35,542 nt of DNA from Acidocella sp. (GCF_013044125.1 NZ_JABEVC010000058.1:1-35542), one strand, 5' to 3'. Shown: positions 8,386 through 17,923, counted from the stretch's first letter. The notes: generated by a model not told the origin, from the letters alone. A program made the numbers and translations.

Positions 8386-11043
8386 ATGACCAAAAAAATG
8401 TTAATCGACGCCAGCCACGCGGAAGAGACGCGCGTGGTGGTACTGGACGGCAACCGGCTTGAGGATTTCGACGTCGAGACCGCCAACCGCAAGCAGATAA
8501 AAGGCAATATCTACCTCGCCAAGGTTATCCGGGTCGAACCCAGCCTGCAGGCGGCCTTCGTGGAATACGGAGGCAACCGCCACGGCTTCCTTGCCTTTGG
8601 TGAAATCCACCCTGATTATTACCAGATTCCGGTGGCTGACCGTAAACGCCTGCTCGCCATGCAGGCCGAGGACGAGCGCGAGGAAGCCCGCGCCGCTGAA
8701 GCACACGAGGCGCAGAGCGAAGCCCCCGCGCAGGACGGCGCCTCCGCCGGGACTGCGGAGGAAGCCTCAGATGCGCCCGCCGCGCAGGCGCTGAGCGTCA
8801 CGCCGATTGAAATCATCTCCGCGCCGCCGCCCGAAGAATCTGGCGAGGCCGTGAGCGCACTGGCGGGTGACCTCACTGCCGCCGAGGAAGCCGAGAACCA
8901 CGCCGAAGCCGAACCGGCCAACGGCCACGATGCCGACGAATCCCCCGCCGCCCCGCCGCCGGAAAACCTGGGTGGCGATGGCGATGATGCCGCCGAGGCG
9001 CGCGAGCGCCGCCAGCGCCAGCGCTTTTTGCGCAATTATAAAATTCAGGACGTCATCCACCGCCGCCAGATCATGCTGATCCAGGTGGTAAAGGAGGAGC
9101 GCGGCAACAAAGGCGCTGCCCTCACCACCTATCTCTCCCTGGCGGGCCGCTTCTCCGTGCTCATGCCCAACTCGCCCTCCGGCGGCGGCGTTTCGCGCAA
9201 GATCACCTCGGTGGCTGACCGCCGGCGCCTGAAGGAAGCCATGGCCGAGCTGGACGTGCCCGATGGCATGGGGCTGATCGTGCGCACCGCCGGCGCCAAC
9301 CGGCCCAAGCCCGAGATCAAGCGCGACTGCGAATACCTGCTCCGCCTGTGGGACGACATCCGCGAGCGCACCATGGAATCCGTGGCCCCGGCGCTCATCT
9401 ACGAGGAAGCCAGCCTGATCAAGCGCACCATCCGCGATGTTTACACGCGCGACGTGGAGGAAGTGCTGGTCGATGGCGAGGAGGGCTTCAAGGCCGCGCG
9501 GGACTTCATGCGCATGCTCATGCCCAGCCACGCTAAAAAGGTGCAGCTGTGGACCGAGGGCCAGCCGCTGTTCGCCCGCTACCAGGTGGAAGCCCAGCTC
9601 GACGCGATGCTGAACCCGATCGTGCAGCTTCGCTCGGGCGGTTATATTGTCATCAACCAGACCGAGGCGCTGGTCGCCATCGATGTGAACTCCGGGCGCT
9701 CCACCCGCGAGCGCAGCATCGAGGACACCGCCCTGCGCACCAACCTGGAAGCCGCCGAGGAAGTGGCCAAGCAGCTGCGCATGCGCGATCTGGCGGGGCT
9801 TATCGTCATCGACTTCATTGATATGGAGAGCCGCAAGAACAACACGGCGGTCGAGCGTAAGCTGAAAGACTCGCTGAAGAACGACCGCGCCCGCATCCAG
9901 ATCGGCTCGATCAGCCATTTCGGCCTGATGGAGATGAGCCGCCAGCGCCTGCGCCCCTCGCTCACCGAGGCGTCACTCATCACCTGCCCGCATTGCGTGG
10001 GCATGGGCTATATCCGCAGCCCCGAGAGTGCGGCGCTGCATATCCTGCGCGCCATCGAGGACGAGGGCGGCAAGTTCCGCGCCGCCGAAATCGCCGTGGT
10101 GCTGCCGCCGGAAATCGCCTTCTACCTGTTCAACCACAAGCGCGAGCGGCTTTCCGCCATCGAGGCGCGTTATGCCATGCGCGTGGTCTTCACGCCTGAT
10201 TCCACGATGACCGGCACCAGCTTCCGCATCGAGAAAATCCGCGCGCAGACGATCACCGCGCCGGTGGTGGCGCCTGCCTCCTACACCGGGCCGATCACCC
10301 CGGAGCGCAGCCTGGAGCGCGCCGCCCCCGTGCAGGAAGAGGCCGAAACCGAAGCTGAGGTGGAAGAGGCCGATGCCGACGCGCCGAACGCCAGCGACAC
10401 GGCCGAGGAAGGCGAGCGCAAGCGCCGCCGCCGCCGCCGCCGCGGCAAGCGCCGTGGCGAGAATGGCGCGGAAGTTCCCGCCGCGGGGACAGAAGGCGAG
10501 AGCGCACCCGATGCCGAAGCCGCTCCAGCCGTGGCGGATGACCAGCCGACCGAGATCGACCTCGTGATGGCCGCCGAGTTGGGCGAGCCCGCCGGAGAAA
10601 CAGAGATGCCGGCCGTTGTCGAGGAACCGGCCCCGCGCCGCCGCCGCACCCGTGGCGGCACGCGCCGCCGCCGCACTGGCGAGGATGAGGCGCCGTCCGC
10701 GGACGCTGCCCCAGCTGAACCCGTGTTTGCCGATGTCGCGGATATTTTCGAGGCCGCCGAGCGCGCCGAGGAACAGCGCCTGCGCCTTCGTGATCTGGCG
10801 CAGATGGCGTCCGAGCCGGCAATTGCCCCGCCGGCCCCTGTTCCGCAACAGGCCGTCCCACAGGAAGCAACCGTGGAAGCAACCGTGGAAGCAACCGTGG
10901 AAGCGGCCCAGGCCGCGCCCGCTCCGGCGCAGGCACCTGCAAGCGCCGATGAAACCAAGCGGGAACCCTTGGTCAAGCCGCTTGTCATCAGCGGGGAGGA
11001 TACGCCGGCCGTGGAGAAAAAACGCGGCTGGTGGCGCCGCTAA
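8386..11043 (+). CDS. rne: Ribonuclease E
   Basis: Endoribonuclease that starts mRNA decay and processes rRNA and tRNA precursors, usually as the degradosome scaffold. The 885-aa protein has an N-terminal S1 domain (KGNIYLAKV...GFLAFGEIH) interrupted by an acidic Ala/Glu-rich insertion at about residues 85-210. The RNase H-like and DNase I-like catalytic core has Asp433 (VAIDVNSG) and Asp476 (VIDFIDME), spaced as in E. coli Asp303/Asp346, and a zinc-link CPHC at 534-537. The C-terminal ~250 residues are disordered, with arginine-rich RNA-binding patches (KRRRRRRRGKRRG and PRRRRTRGGTRRRRTG). A conserved basic/aromatic tail ends KKRGWWRR. The start ATG is preceded by GGAG at 12 nt. Large insertions in S1 are known in alphaproteobacterial RNase E. 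Confidence 0.97.
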   Translation: MTKKMLIDASHAEETRVVVLDGNRLEDFDVETANRKQIKGNIYLAKVIRVEPSLQAAFVEYGGNRHGFLAFGEIHPDYYQIPVADRKRLLAMQAEDEREEARAAEAHEAQSEAPAQDGASAGTAEEASDAPAAQALSVTPIEIISAPPPEESGEAVSALAGDLTAAEEAENHAEAEPANGHDADESPAAPPPENLGGDGDDAAEARERRQRQRFLRNYKIQDVIHRRQIMLIQVVKEERGNKGAALTTYLSLAGRFSVLMPNSPSGGGVSRKITSVADRRRLKEAMAELDVPDGMGLIVRTAGANRPKPEIKRDCEYLLRLWDDIRERTMESVAPALIYEEASLIKRTIRDVYTRDVEEVLVDGEEGFKAARDFMRMLMPSHAKKVQLWTEGQPLFARYQVEAQLDAMLNPIVQLRSGGYIVINQTEALVAIDVNSGRSTRERSIEDTALRTNLEAAEEVAKQLRMRDLAGLIVIDFIDMESRKNNTAVERKLKDSLKNDRARIQIGSISHFGLMEMSRQRLRPSLTEASLITCPHCVGMGYIRSPESAALHILRAIEDEGGKFRAAEIAVVLPPEIAFYLFNHKRERLSAIEARYAMRVVFTPDSTMTGTSFRIEKIRAQTITAPVVAPASYTGPITPERSLERAAPVQEEAETEAEVEEADADAPNASDTAEEGERKRRRRRRRGKRRGENGAEVPAAGTEGESAPDAEAAPAVADDQPTEIDLVMAAELGEPAGETEMPAVVEEPAPRRRRTRGGTRRRRTGEDEAPSADAAPAEPVFADVADIFEAAERAEEQRLRLRDLAQMASEPAIAPPAPVPQQAVPQEATVEATVEATVEAAQAAPAPAQAPASADETKREPLVKPLVISGEDTPAVEKKRGWWRR
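10864..10905 (+). repeat. 12-nt tandem repeat inside rne
   Basis: The unit GAAGCAACCGTG is repeated three times exactly and then partly (GAAGCGGCC). It encodes EATVEATVEA in the disordered tail. The pattern looks like slippage and could vary in copy number between strains. Confidence 0.85.
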
Positions 11044-11052
11044 CGCTTAATC

Positions 11053-11092
11053 CTGCCCTTGGCCGGCCCGGTTTGATGCGGGTCAAGGGCAG
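11053..11092 (+). terminator. Hairpin after rne
   Basis: CTGCCCTTG pairs exactly with CAAGGGCAG, and an inner stem (GCCCG with CGGGT) extends it. It lies 10 nt after the rne stop and is followed by CAGCGCTTTTC, only a weak T tract. It is probably an mRNA 3' end or stabiliser; intrinsic termination is uncertain. Confidence 0.5.
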
Positions 11093-11222
11093 CAGCGCTT
11101 TTCTGGCCTATATGTGTGGTGTCTTTCTGGCGGGATAACCGCGTTGTCACTTGAAATACAACCAGAAACAACGAATCTGTAGCGCATGGCCGAACGGCCA
11201 TTTTGAGGAGCGAATAAATTCC

Positions 11223-12005
11223 ATGGCTTATGATCCGAACGCCAATTCCTACCGCACGGCCCAGCCGGGCTATGCCGCCTTTGGCAGCGCCGCGCTGGAC
11301 GCGGGCCTGCGCGCCTATATGCTGCGCGTTTATAACTGGATGGCCTCCGGCTTGGTGCTCACCGGTCTGGTCGCCTTCGGCATCGCGCACACCAGCCTGA
11401 TGAACGCCTTCTACCCTCTGGTGCAGACCGCGAGCGGCGCGATGGTGCGCGCCCCCTCCGGCTTGGCCTATATCAGCATTTTCGCACCCCTGGCCTTCGT
11501 CATGGTGCTCAGCTTCGGCGTCAACAAGCTCTCCACCACCGCCGCACAGGCGCTGTTCTGGGCCTTTTGCGCCACCATGGGCGCCAGCCTGACCAACATC
11601 TTTCTGGTCTATACCCAAACCTCCATCACCGAGGTGTTCTTCGTCACGGCTGGCACCTTCGCCGGCACCAGCCTTTACGGCTACGCTACCAAGCGTGACC
11701 TCACCAGCATGGGCAGCTTCCTCATGATGGGCCTCATCGGCATCCTCATCGCCATGGTGGTGAACATCTTCCTGCAGTCACCAGCGGTCGCCTTCGCGGT
11801 CAGCATCCTCGGCGTGCTCATCTTCACCGGCCTCACCGCGTATGACACACAGCGGATCAAAACCAGCTACCTGCAATACGGCTCGTCCTACGGGGTGGAA
11901 ATGGCCAACAAGCGCAGTGTTTATGATGCGCTGACCCTCTACCTTAACTTCATCAACCTGTTCATGTTCCTGCTGCAACTCTTCGGCCAGCGCAACAGCC
12001 GCTAA
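11223..12005 (+). CDS. Bax inhibitor-1/YccA family membrane protein
   Basis: Inner membrane protein of the BI-1 (TMBIM) family, 260 aa with about seven hydrophobic helices. Examples are NWMASGLVLTGLVAFGI, ISIFAPLAFVMVLSF, ALFWAFCATMGASL, FLMMGLIGILIAMVVNIF and AVSILGVLIFTGLTAYDTQRI. The last of these contains the conserved YDTQ segment near the C-terminus, and the protein ends LNFINLFMFLLQLFG. E. coli YccA, in the same family, modulates FtsH, and other members act as pH-sensitive calcium leak channels; which applies here is unknown. I chose the ATG at 11223 (MAYDPNANSY) because the longer ORF starts in a non-conserved region and GAGGAG lies about 12 nt upstream. Confidence 0.93.
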   Translation: MAYDPNANSYRTAQPGYAAFGSAALDAGLRAYMLRVYNWMASGLVLTGLVAFGIAHTSLMNAFYPLVQTASGAMVRAPSGLAYISIFAPLAFVMVLSFGVNKLSTTAAQALFWAFCATMGASLTNIFLVYTQTSITEVFFVTAGTFAGTSLYGYATKRDLTSMGSFLMMGLIGILIAMVVNIFLQSPAVAFAVSILGVLIFTGLTAYDTQRIKTSYLQYGSSYGVEMANKRSVYDALTLYLNFINLFMFLLQLFGQRNSR

Positions 12006-12025
12006 TCCTAATCCAGTCCTTGCTG

Positions 12026-12053
12026 AAACGGCGCCCCACGGGGCGCCGTTTTC
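12026..12053. terminator. Bidirectional intrinsic terminator between the BI-1 gene and thyX
   Basis: A perfect hairpin (AAACGGCGCC pairing with GGCGCCGTTT, 4-nt loop) is followed by TTTTC on the plus strand and by TTT on the minus strand. It sits between two convergent genes, 20 nt after the BI-1 stop and 15 nt before the thyX stop, so it can serve both. Confidence 0.85.
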
Positions 12054-12067
12054 GTTACCGCCCGAGC

Positions 12068-12970
12068 CTACCGCCCGAGCGCCGCCAGCATCTCGGCCCA
12101 TTCGCGCTTGGAGAGCCCGGAGCCGGCCTGTTCCACCGGCTCATCGGCCAGCAGCTTCTTCAGCACCGTCATCATTTTCGCCGAAAACGTCACCGCGCCC
12201 AGCCGGTAATCGCAGAACGCACCGTAGGAGAGCGGAACCCAGGCTTTCACCGTCTCCATCATCGCTTCGGCATAAACCCTTATCTCATATTGCGCATGGC
12301 TGTCGGCGCGCAGGCGCAGAAAGTGGAAGAGGTTGTGTAAATCCGTCTTCCAATACCATTGCGTATAGGTGTTCAGCGTCAGGTTCATGCGTGCCAGCTC
12401 GCGCGCCAGGCCGGTCTCCTCGCCCAGCATCTCCTCGTAATGGCCGTAGGTCTGCTCCGCGTCCGCGCGCAGCAGGTTGAGCACCCGCTCCGCGGTTGGC
12501 TGATCCAGCACTTCGCCACGTCCTTGCCGGTTGTCTGCGGACTGCGCGGCCAGCTGCCCGGGGGCGGGGATGTAGTAATCCTTGTCCAGAATCGAGTAGC
12601 GCGCCGAATATTCGTTCACATTCGCCGTGCGATGGCGAATCCACTGCCGTGCCACGAAAATCGGCAGTTTTACATGGAATTTGATCTCGCACATCTCAAA
12701 CGGCGTGGAGTGGTGGTGGCGCATGAGGTAGCGGATCAACCCTTCGTCCTCCAGCGCCTTGCGCGTGCCGCGCCCGTAGGAGACCCGCGCGGCCTGCACC
12801 ACGGCGGAATCGTCGCCCATGTAGTCCACCACCCGGACAAACCCATGGTCCAGCACCGGAATGGCGGTGAAGAGCATGGCCTCCAGCGCCGGCACGGTGG
12901 GGCGCAGCGTCGGCGTCGCGCCGGCCCGCGCGGTTTCTATCTCGGTTTTCTGCTCCAGCGTGAGGGTCAT
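12068..12970 (-). CDS. thyX: FAD-dependent thymidylate synthase
   Basis: Makes dTMP from dUMP using methylenetetrahydrofolate and reduced FAD; it is unrelated to ThyA. The diagnostic ThyX motif RHRxxxxNExSxRY is present as [14 protein letters not shown] at residues 112-125. Upstream, ARVSYGRGT and [13 protein letters not shown] fit the FAD and dUMP binding regions, and [19 protein letters not shown] near the C-terminus is also conserved. At 300 aa it is slightly longer than the shortest homologues (about 220 aa) and typical of alphaproteobacterial ones. The gene stands alone between a bidirectional terminator and the ssrA promoter region. Confidence 0.97.
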   Translation of the reverse strand: MTLTLEQKTEIETARAGATPTLRPTVPALEAMLFTAIPVLDHGFVRVVDYMGDDSAVVQAARVSYGRGTRKALEDEGLIRYLMRHHHSTPFEMCEIKFHVKLPIFVARQWIRHRTANVNEYSARYSILDKDYYIPAPGQLAAQSADNRQGRGEVLDQPTAERVLNLLRADAEQTYGHYEEMLGEETGLARELARMNLTLNTYTQWYWKTDLHNLFHFLRLRADSHAQYEIRVYAEAMMETVKAWVPLSYGAFCDYRLGAVTFSAKMMTVLKKLLADEPVEQAGSGLSKREWAEMLAALGR

Positions 12971-13004
12971 GAATCTCTCTCTTTCATATCCCTCATAACG
13001 CGCC

Positions 13005-13010
13005 TATATA
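13005..13010 (+). promoter_or_regulatory. Possible -10 element for ssrA
   Basis: TATATA lies about 35-40 nt before the start of the acceptor piece of the tmRNA. The sequence 17 nt upstream, TTTCAT, is a poor -35 match, so this is a weak prediction from position and composition only. Confidence 0.25.
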
Positions 13011-13039
13011 GGTTCTGCCAGCTTGCTGGCTATGGTGAT

Positions 13040-13345
13040 AAATGGTGCGTGGAATAATCGTTGTGGACCCGGGGGCAGTACCCGGCACCTCCACCAACTA
13101 TTCTGGGCGGCCCGATTCAGACTACGCGCTCGTGCGCTTCGTCATCGGGACGCCTCGGGTTATTTGGGGGTGAAACAGGCTCGACACGCGTGGTAAAGAC
13201 CCACCTTTTGCCCGGCATTGTACCGCCGTTATCGGGCTATAACTTAAATGCGAACGATAACAACGTAGCATTCGCGGTCGCTGCCTAAACAGCAGCTAAG
13301 CGCGGTTCGGGGGGCACCGGGCAACAGAAGCCCCCCACTTTCTTC
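13040..13345 (+). ncRNA. ssrA: Permuted two-piece tmRNA
   Basis: Rescues stalled ribosomes by acting as tRNA and then as mRNA. The gene is circularly permuted. The acceptor piece comes first and ends CACCTCC-A-CCA at 13086-13096, with a T arm CCGGG/GGCAGTA/CCCGG. A spacer of about 69 nt (13097-13165) follows, and then the coding piece, starting GGGGGTGAAAC at 13166. GGGGGTG pairs with CACCTCC over 7 bp (one G-U), rebuilding the acceptor stem, and CACGC at 13185-13189 pairs with GCGTG at 13047-13051 as helix 2. The tag frame starts at GCG 13250 and reads ANDNNVAFAVAA, then TAA at 13286-13288; with the charged alanine the tag is AANDNNVAFAVAA. A pseudoknot stem GGGGGGC/GCCCCCC lies at 13309-13336. 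The outer ends of both pieces are approximate. Confidence 0.93.
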
Positions 13346-13414
13346 GCGGCTTTCCGGAAACCTGGCGCCATGCAAGGCCGCCGTGGATAAAACTTGGGGA
13401 CACAAAACCTGGAC

Positions 13415-13443
13415 AAAAAAAAGGCGGCGCATGCAGCGCCGCC
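13415..13443 (-). terminator. Strong intrinsic terminator on the minus strand
   Basis: Read on the minus strand: GGCGGCGC, loop TGCAT, GCGCCGCC, followed at once by eight T residues. It terminates leftward transcription, either from ispF (about 190 bp upstream) or from a separate small RNA. On the plus strand the hairpin is followed only by AAGTTTA. Confidence 0.85.
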
Positions 13444-13580
13444 AAGTTTAGGGAGGAAACGTCCAAGAAAGCAGGAGAGCAAGCTCATCCTGCTGAAGCC
13501 TTTATATGCGGGGAGACGCCTCCGCCGCAACAAACTTTTGCGCAGCGCAGCAATGCGATTTAGCGTAGGAGAATGCATTG
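13415..13580 (-). ncRNA. Candidate small RNA or ispF 3' UTR
   Basis: The 190 bp between the ispF stop and the terminator encodes no convincing protein. On the minus strand it contains a strong hairpin at 13470-13494 (arms AGCAGGA and TCCTGCT, inner GAG/CTC stem), a linker rich in pyrimidines (TTTCCTCCCTAAAC) and the terminator hairpin with U8. Stem-loop, single-stranded linker and terminator is the usual layout of an Hfq-type trans-acting RNA, but no promoter could be identified. The alternative is a long ispF 3' UTR. Confidence 0.35.
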
Positions 13581-13633
13581 CTTTTCATTGCTCACGCCGT
13601 TGAAGTCATGATGCTGCATCATCATGCCGCCTT

Positions 13634-14116
13634 CTATGCGGGCACCAGCACGATCACCGCCGCCTGCGCCGCGATGCCTTCGCCCCGGCCGGTGAATCCA
13701 AGCCGCTCGGTGGTCGTCGCCTTCACTGAAATCGCCTCGATCCCTACGCCGAGCAGCTCCGCCAGCCTCGCGCGCATCGCCGGCGCGTGCGGGGTTATTT
13801 TCGGCCTCTCGCAGATGATGGTGACATCCGCATTGGCGAGCCTGCCCCCCCGCGCGGCGATCCGCTCCGCCGCATGGCGCAGAAAGCGCGCGCTGTCGGC
13901 GTCTTTCCATGTGTTCTCGGAGGGGGGGAAATGCCGCCCGATGTCGCCTTCAGCCAGCGCGCCATAAATCGCGTCGCACAGCGCATGGATGCCCACATCG
14001 GCATCCGAATGCCCAGCCAATCCCTTCTCGAAGGGTATGTTCACGCCGCAGATGATCATGGGGCGTCCTTCCGCCATGGCGTGAACGTCAAACCCGGTAC
14101 CGATGCGCGGAATCAT
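13634..14116 (-). CDS. ispF: 2-C-methyl-D-erythritol 2,4-cyclodiphosphate synthase
   Basis: Fifth step of the MEP isoprenoid pathway: converts CDP-ME 2-phosphate to MEcPP and releases CMP. The 160-aa length is normal. The metal ligands of the family are visible as GFDVHAM near the N-terminus and the His of GHSDADV. The conserved [10 protein letters not shown] and the C-terminal [21 protein letters not shown] are intact. The start at 14116 (MIPRIGTGF) has GGAGAG 6 nt upstream. The ORF track shows this protein as the end of a 609-aa frame, which is an accidental upstream extension antisense to dusB. In many alphaproteobacteria IspD and IspF are fused; here IspF is separate and ispD is not adjacent. 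Confidence 0.95.
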   Translation of the reverse strand: MIPRIGTGFDVHAMAEGRPMIICGVNIPFEKGLAGHSDADVGIHALCDAIYGALAEGDIGRHFPPSENTWKDADSARFLRHAAERIAARGGRLANADVTIICERPKITPHAPAMRARLAELLGVGIEAISVKATTTERLGFTGRGEGIAAQAAVIVLVPA

Positions 14117-14239
14117 GCCAGTCTCTCCCATATAATCCGCCGCAGATGTGAAGCCGCCATGGTCTGCCGTCAACCATGCCCCGGATTTGTCCAATAGGTG
14201 ATTGCGTCCGCCGCGCGTGGCGGGTAGTTTGCCCAAATC

Positions 14240-15295
14240 ATGAGCAATGCTTCGCCCCCTCTGATTAAGCCGATCACCCTGGGGAGCGGGCCGCGTGCGG
14301 TCACGCTGGAAACCCCGGTCATCCTGGCGCCGCTTTCCGGCGTCATCGACCTGCCGTTTCGCGCCCTGGCCAAATCGCTCGGCGCTGGTCTGGTGGTCTC
14401 CGAGATGATCGCCTCCTGGGCTATGGTGCGCGAGAACCGCAATACCATGCGTATGGCCGAGGTGGTGGCCGGCGGCGGCCCGTCCTCGGTGCAGCTTGCC
14501 GGCTGCGAGCCTGATGCCATGGCCGAGGCCGCGCGCATCGCGGTGGCCAACGGCGCGGACCTTATCGACATCAACTTCGGCTGCCCGGTGAAAAAGGTGG
14601 CGGTCGGCCAGGCCGCCGGCTCCGCGCTGATGCGCGATGAAGTCCTGGCCGGTAAAATCCTTGCCGCCACCGTGCGGGCGGTGGATGTGCCCGTCACCCT
14701 GAAAATGCGCATGGGCTGGGACCATAACAGCCTGAACGCGCCCACCCTGGCGCGCATCGCTCAGGATACGGGCATCGCCATGGTCACTGTGCACGGCCGC
14801 ACCCGCCAGCAGTTCTATGAGGGCGTGGCGGACTGGGATTTCATCGCCCGCGTCAAGGCCGCGGTCCAAATCCCCCTCATCGTCAATGGCGACATCACCT
14901 CCGGGCCAAAAGCCGCCGAGGCGCTGCGCCGCTCGGGGGCTGACGGCGTGATGATCGGCCGCGGCGCCTACGGGCGCCCGTGGTTCCTTAAGCAGGTGGC
15001 GGATTATCTGCGTACCGGCGAACTCCCCGCGCCGCCAACCCTGGCCGGGCAGAAAGAAATCCTCCTGCGCCACTACGCCGCCATCCGCGCGCATTTCGGT
15101 GAAAAGGGCGGTGTGCGCCTCGCGCGCAAACATGTCTCCTGGTATAGCCACGGGCTGCGCGGTTCGGCCGCCTTCCGCGCGCAGATGAACCGGCTGGACA
15201 GCGGCGCCGCGGTGGAAGCGCTGATCGACTCCTTCTACGACCCGCTGATCGAATCCGGCTTCATCCGTCAGGACGAAATGGCCCTGGCGGCGTGA
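14240..15295 (+). CDS. dusB: tRNA-dihydrouridine synthase B
   Basis: FMN-dependent enzyme that reduces uridines in the tRNA D loop; the orthologue in Rhodobacter was named nifR3 because it precedes ntrB. The TIM-barrel protein has 351 aa. Conserved features are an N-terminal [16 protein letters not shown], the active-site [10 protein letters not shown] with its cysteine, [20 protein letters not shown] and the phosphate-binding VNGDI and [16 protein letters not shown]. It is divergent from ispF (123 bp between starts) and ends 22 nt before ntrB, so it is probably the first gene of the ntr operon. Confidence 0.95.
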   Translation: MSNASPPLIKPITLGSGPRAVTLETPVILAPLSGVIDLPFRALAKSLGAGLVVSEMIASWAMVRENRNTMRMAEVVAGGGPSSVQLAGCEPDAMAEAARIAVANGADLIDINFGCPVKKVAVGQAAGSALMRDEVLAGKILAATVRAVDVPVTLKMRMGWDHNSLNAPTLARIAQDTGIAMVTVHGRTRQQFYEGVADWDFIARVKAAVQIPLIVNGDITSGPKAAEALRRSGADGVMIGRGAYGRPWFLKQVADYLRTGELPAPPTLAGQKEILLRHYAAIRAHFGEKGGVRLARKHVSWYSHGLRGSAAFRAQMNRLDSGAAVEALIDSFYDPLIESGFIRQDEMALAA

Positions 15296-15317
15296 CCGTT
15301 TACGCGAGAAGCGCAAA

Positions 15318-16466
15318 ATGAGCGGCATCAGAAAGGCCTTCGGCATGGTTAAACGTAAACCGGGCATGGCGCGCGAGCTCCGGGTCGATCCGGCGCATAT
15401 TCTCGACGCCTTACCCCTGGCCGTCGCCGTGCTGGACGAGAACGACATCTTCTGTTCGGTCAACTACGCGGCTGAGGAGTTCTTCGGCTCCTCCAAGGCA
15501 TTGCTGCTTCACAGTAATCTGTATGACATTCTGCCGCCGGACCACCCGCTCTTCCTGCTGCTGGAACGCGCGCGCCGCGCCGGCGTTACTGTCGCCGAAC
15601 ATGATATGATCCTGGAAGGCCCGCGCCTGCTGCGCCGCGGCTGCTCCGTGCAGGCCGCGCCCTTGCCCGAGGTCGCGGGCTGCGTGGTGCTCACCTTGCA
15701 GGACGAATCGGCCGCCCGCGCGCTGGACCAGCAGATATCTGCCCGCAACGCCGCCCGCAGCATCACCGGCATGGCCGCGATTCTCGCGCATGAGGTCAAA
15801 AACCCGCTGTCAGGGATCAGGGGTGCCGCGCAATTGCTGGAGGCCAGCGCCCCGCCGGACGACCGCGAGCTGGCCGTGCTCATCCGCGACGAGGCCGACC
15901 GCATCCGCGCCATGGTCGAGCGCATGGAAACCTTCGGCGAGAAAAAGCTGGAGCGCCAGGCGGTCAACATCCACCGTGTCCTGGAGCATGTGCGCAAGCT
16001 GGCCCTTTCCGGCTTCGCGCCGCACGTCAAATTCATCGAATCCTACGACCCCAGCCTGCCGCATGTGCAGGGCAGCCGCGACCAGCTCATCCAGGTACTG
16101 CTCAACCTGGTCAAAAACGCAGCCGAATCCATTGACAGCATGGACCGCCCAGACGGTGAAATCCACCTCACCACCGGCTTCCAGCATGGCGTGTGGCTCT
16201 CCGCCACCTCCGGGCGCGCGCGCGCCAATCTGCCCATTTTCGTCTCCGTGCGCGACAACGGCCCCGGCATCCCCGAGGACATCCGCCGCCACCTGTTCGA
16301 GCCCTTCATCACCACCAAGGCCGCGGGCAGCGGGCTTGGGCTGGCGCTGGTCGCCAAAATCGTCGCTGACCACGGCGGGTTGATCGACGTGGACAGCCGC
16401 CCCGGCCGCACCGAATTTCGTATCCATCTGCCCGTCTACGAAGACCCCCCGGAAAGTAACCATTGA
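15318..16466 (+). CDS. ntrB: Nitrogen regulation sensor kinase NtrB
   Basis: Cytosolic two-component histidine kinase that phosphorylates or dephosphorylates NtrC according to PII (nitrogen) status. The 382-aa protein has an N-terminal PAS domain (about 25-130, [17 protein letters not shown]). Its dimerisation and phospho-acceptor domain has His158 in [20 protein letters not shown], and the ATPase domain has N box [12 protein letters not shown]1 DNGPGIP, F box LFEPFITTK and G2 GSGLGLAL. There are no membrane segments, as expected. It has a GAGAAG ribosome binding site. Its TGA shares a base with the ntrC ATG (TGATG), indicating translational coupling. Confidence 0.95.
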   Translation: MSGIRKAFGMVKRKPGMARELRVDPAHILDALPLAVAVLDENDIFCSVNYAAEEFFGSSKALLLHSNLYDILPPDHPLFLLLERARRAGVTVAEHDMILEGPRLLRRGCSVQAAPLPEVAGCVVLTLQDESAARALDQQISARNAARSITGMAAILAHEVKNPLSGIRGAAQLLEASAPPDDRELAVLIRDEADRIRAMVERMETFGEKKLERQAVNIHRVLEHVRKLALSGFAPHVKFIESYDPSLPHVQGSRDQLIQVLLNLVKNAAESIDSMDRPDGEIHLTTGFQHGVWLSATSGRARANLPIFVSVRDNGPGIPEDIRRHLFEPFITTKAAGSGLGLALVAKIVADHGGLIDVDSRPGRTEFRIHLPVYEDPPESNH

Positions 16467-17923
16467 TGAGCACCGTGCCAACCGTTCTGATCGCCGATGA
16501 CGACCGCTCGATCCGCACAGTGCTGACCCAGGCGCTGGGCCGCTCGGGTTACCAGGTCCGCGCCACCTCCTCGGCGGCCACGCTGTGGCGCTGGGTGGAG
16601 GACGGCGAGGGCGATGTCGTCATCACCGATGTCATCATGCCCGATGAGAACGGCCTGGACCTCATCCCGCGCATCAAGCGCATCCGCCCCGAGCTGCCGA
16701 TCATCGTCATGAGCGCGCAATCCACCCTCACCACCGCGGTGCAGGCCACCCAGCGCGGCGCGTTTGACTATTTGCCCAAACCGTTTGACCTGGGTGAGCT
16801 CCTCGCTGTGGTGGACCGTGCGCTCAAACAGCCGGTCTATGCCGCGGGCGGCGCACCCGCGCCCAAACTCTCAGCCGATGACAACCTGCCCCTGATCGGC
16901 CGCAGCCCGGCGATGCAGGAAATCTACCGCATCATCGCCCGCCTCACGACCACCGATCTCACCGTGATGATCAACGGCGAATCCGGCGCCGGCAAGGAAC
17001 TCGTCGCCCGCGCCCTGCATGATTACGGCCGCCGCCGCGCCGGCCCCTTCGTCGCCATCAACATGGCCGCGATCCCGCGTGAACTCATCGAGAGCGAGCT
17101 CTTCGGCCATGAGCGCGGCGCCTTCACCGGCGCCACCAACCGCCATATCGGCCGCTTCGAGCAGGCCGCCGGCGGCACCCTCTTTCTGGATGAAATCGGC
17201 GATATGCCGCCCGAAGCCCAGACCCGCCTGCTGCGCGTGCTGCAGGAGGGCGAATTCACCACCGTCGGCGGCCGCCAGCCCATCCGCGCCAACGCCCGCA
17301 TCGTCGCCGCCACCCACCGCGACCTTCGCGCCCTCATCCGCTCCGGCCAGTTCCGTGAGGATCTGTTCTACCGCCTCAACGTCGTGCCCATCCGCCTGCC
17401 GCCCCTGCGCGAGCGCCCGGATGACATCCCCGTGCTGGCGCAGCACTTCCTCAACAAGGCGCAGAGCGAGGGCTTGCCCGGCAAAACCATTGACGCGCCA
17501 GCCATGGCCATGCTCTCGGCCTACCGCTGGCCCGGTAACGTGCGTGAGCTGGAAAACCTCATCCGCCGCCTCGCCGCGCTGGTGCCGCAACCGGTCATCA
17601 CCGAGGCGGTTCTGGCGCAGGAACTGGCCGGCTACACCATCGCCGAGGAACCCCAGCCAGCCTCGGGCGATGATGCCGAAACCATGGCCGCGGTGGTGGA
17701 GCGCCACGTCGCCCGCCTCCTCGCCGCCATCCGCGAGTCCGGCGAGGAGGGCGTGCTCTACGAACGCGCCCTGGCCGAATTCGAGCGCCCCCTTATCCGC
17801 ATGACCCTGGCGGAAACCAGGGGCAACCAGATCCGCGCCGCCGCTCTGCTCGGCCTCAACCGCAACACGCTGCGCAAAAAAATCCGCGAGCACGGCATCG
17901 GCGTGCACCGCCGGGTGGGCTGA
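16466..17923 (+). CDS. ntrC: Nitrogen regulation response regulator NtrC
   Basis: Sigma-54 enhancer-binding activator of nitrogen assimilation genes. Receiver domain (about 1-125) with acidic pocket IADDD and phospho-acceptor Asp at about 55 (VITDVIMP). The AAA+ domain has Walker A GESGAGKE, the sigma-54 contact loop GAFTGA intact, and Walker [12 protein letters not shown]. The C-terminal Fis-type helix-turn-helix is [27 protein letters not shown]. The ORF track starts one codon earlier at TTG; the ATG at 16466 overlaps the ntrB stop and is preceded by GGAAAG, so I use it (485 aa). The TGA overlaps the ntrY ATG in the same way. Confidence 0.95.
   Translation: MSTVPTVLIADDDRSIRTVLTQALGRSGYQVRATSSAATLWRWVEDGEGDVVITDVIMPDENGLDLIPRIKRIRPELPIIVMSAQSTLTTAVQATQRGAFDYLPKPFDLGELLAVVDRALKQPVYAAGGAPAPKLSADDNLPLIGRSPAMQEIYRIIARLTTTDLTVMINGESGAGKELVARALHDYGRRRAGPFVAINMAAIPRELIESELFGHERGAFTGATNRHIGRFEQAAGGTLFLDEIGDMPPEAQTRLLRVLQEGEFTTVGGRQPIRANARIVAATHRDLRALIRSGQFREDLFYRLNVVPIRLPPLRERPDDIPVLAQHFLNKAQSEGLPGKTIDAPAMAMLSAYRWPGNVRELENLIRRLAALVPQPVITEAVLAQELAGYTIAEEPQPASGDDAETMAAVVERHVARLLAAIRESGEEGVLYERALAEFERPLIRMTLAETRGNQIRAAALLGLNRNTLRKKIREHGIGVHRRVG

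Noticed and set aside
13061-13288. 75-aa ORF ending ANDNNVAFAVAA
   Set aside because: It is the tmRNA tag frame extended upstream through the intervening and acceptor pieces, not a protein gene.
13634-15463. 609-aa minus-strand ORF ending with IspF
   Set aside because: Only the last 160 residues match a known protein (IspF). The rest is antisense to dusB and part of ntrB, has no family features, and is a result of the high GC content keeping the frame open.
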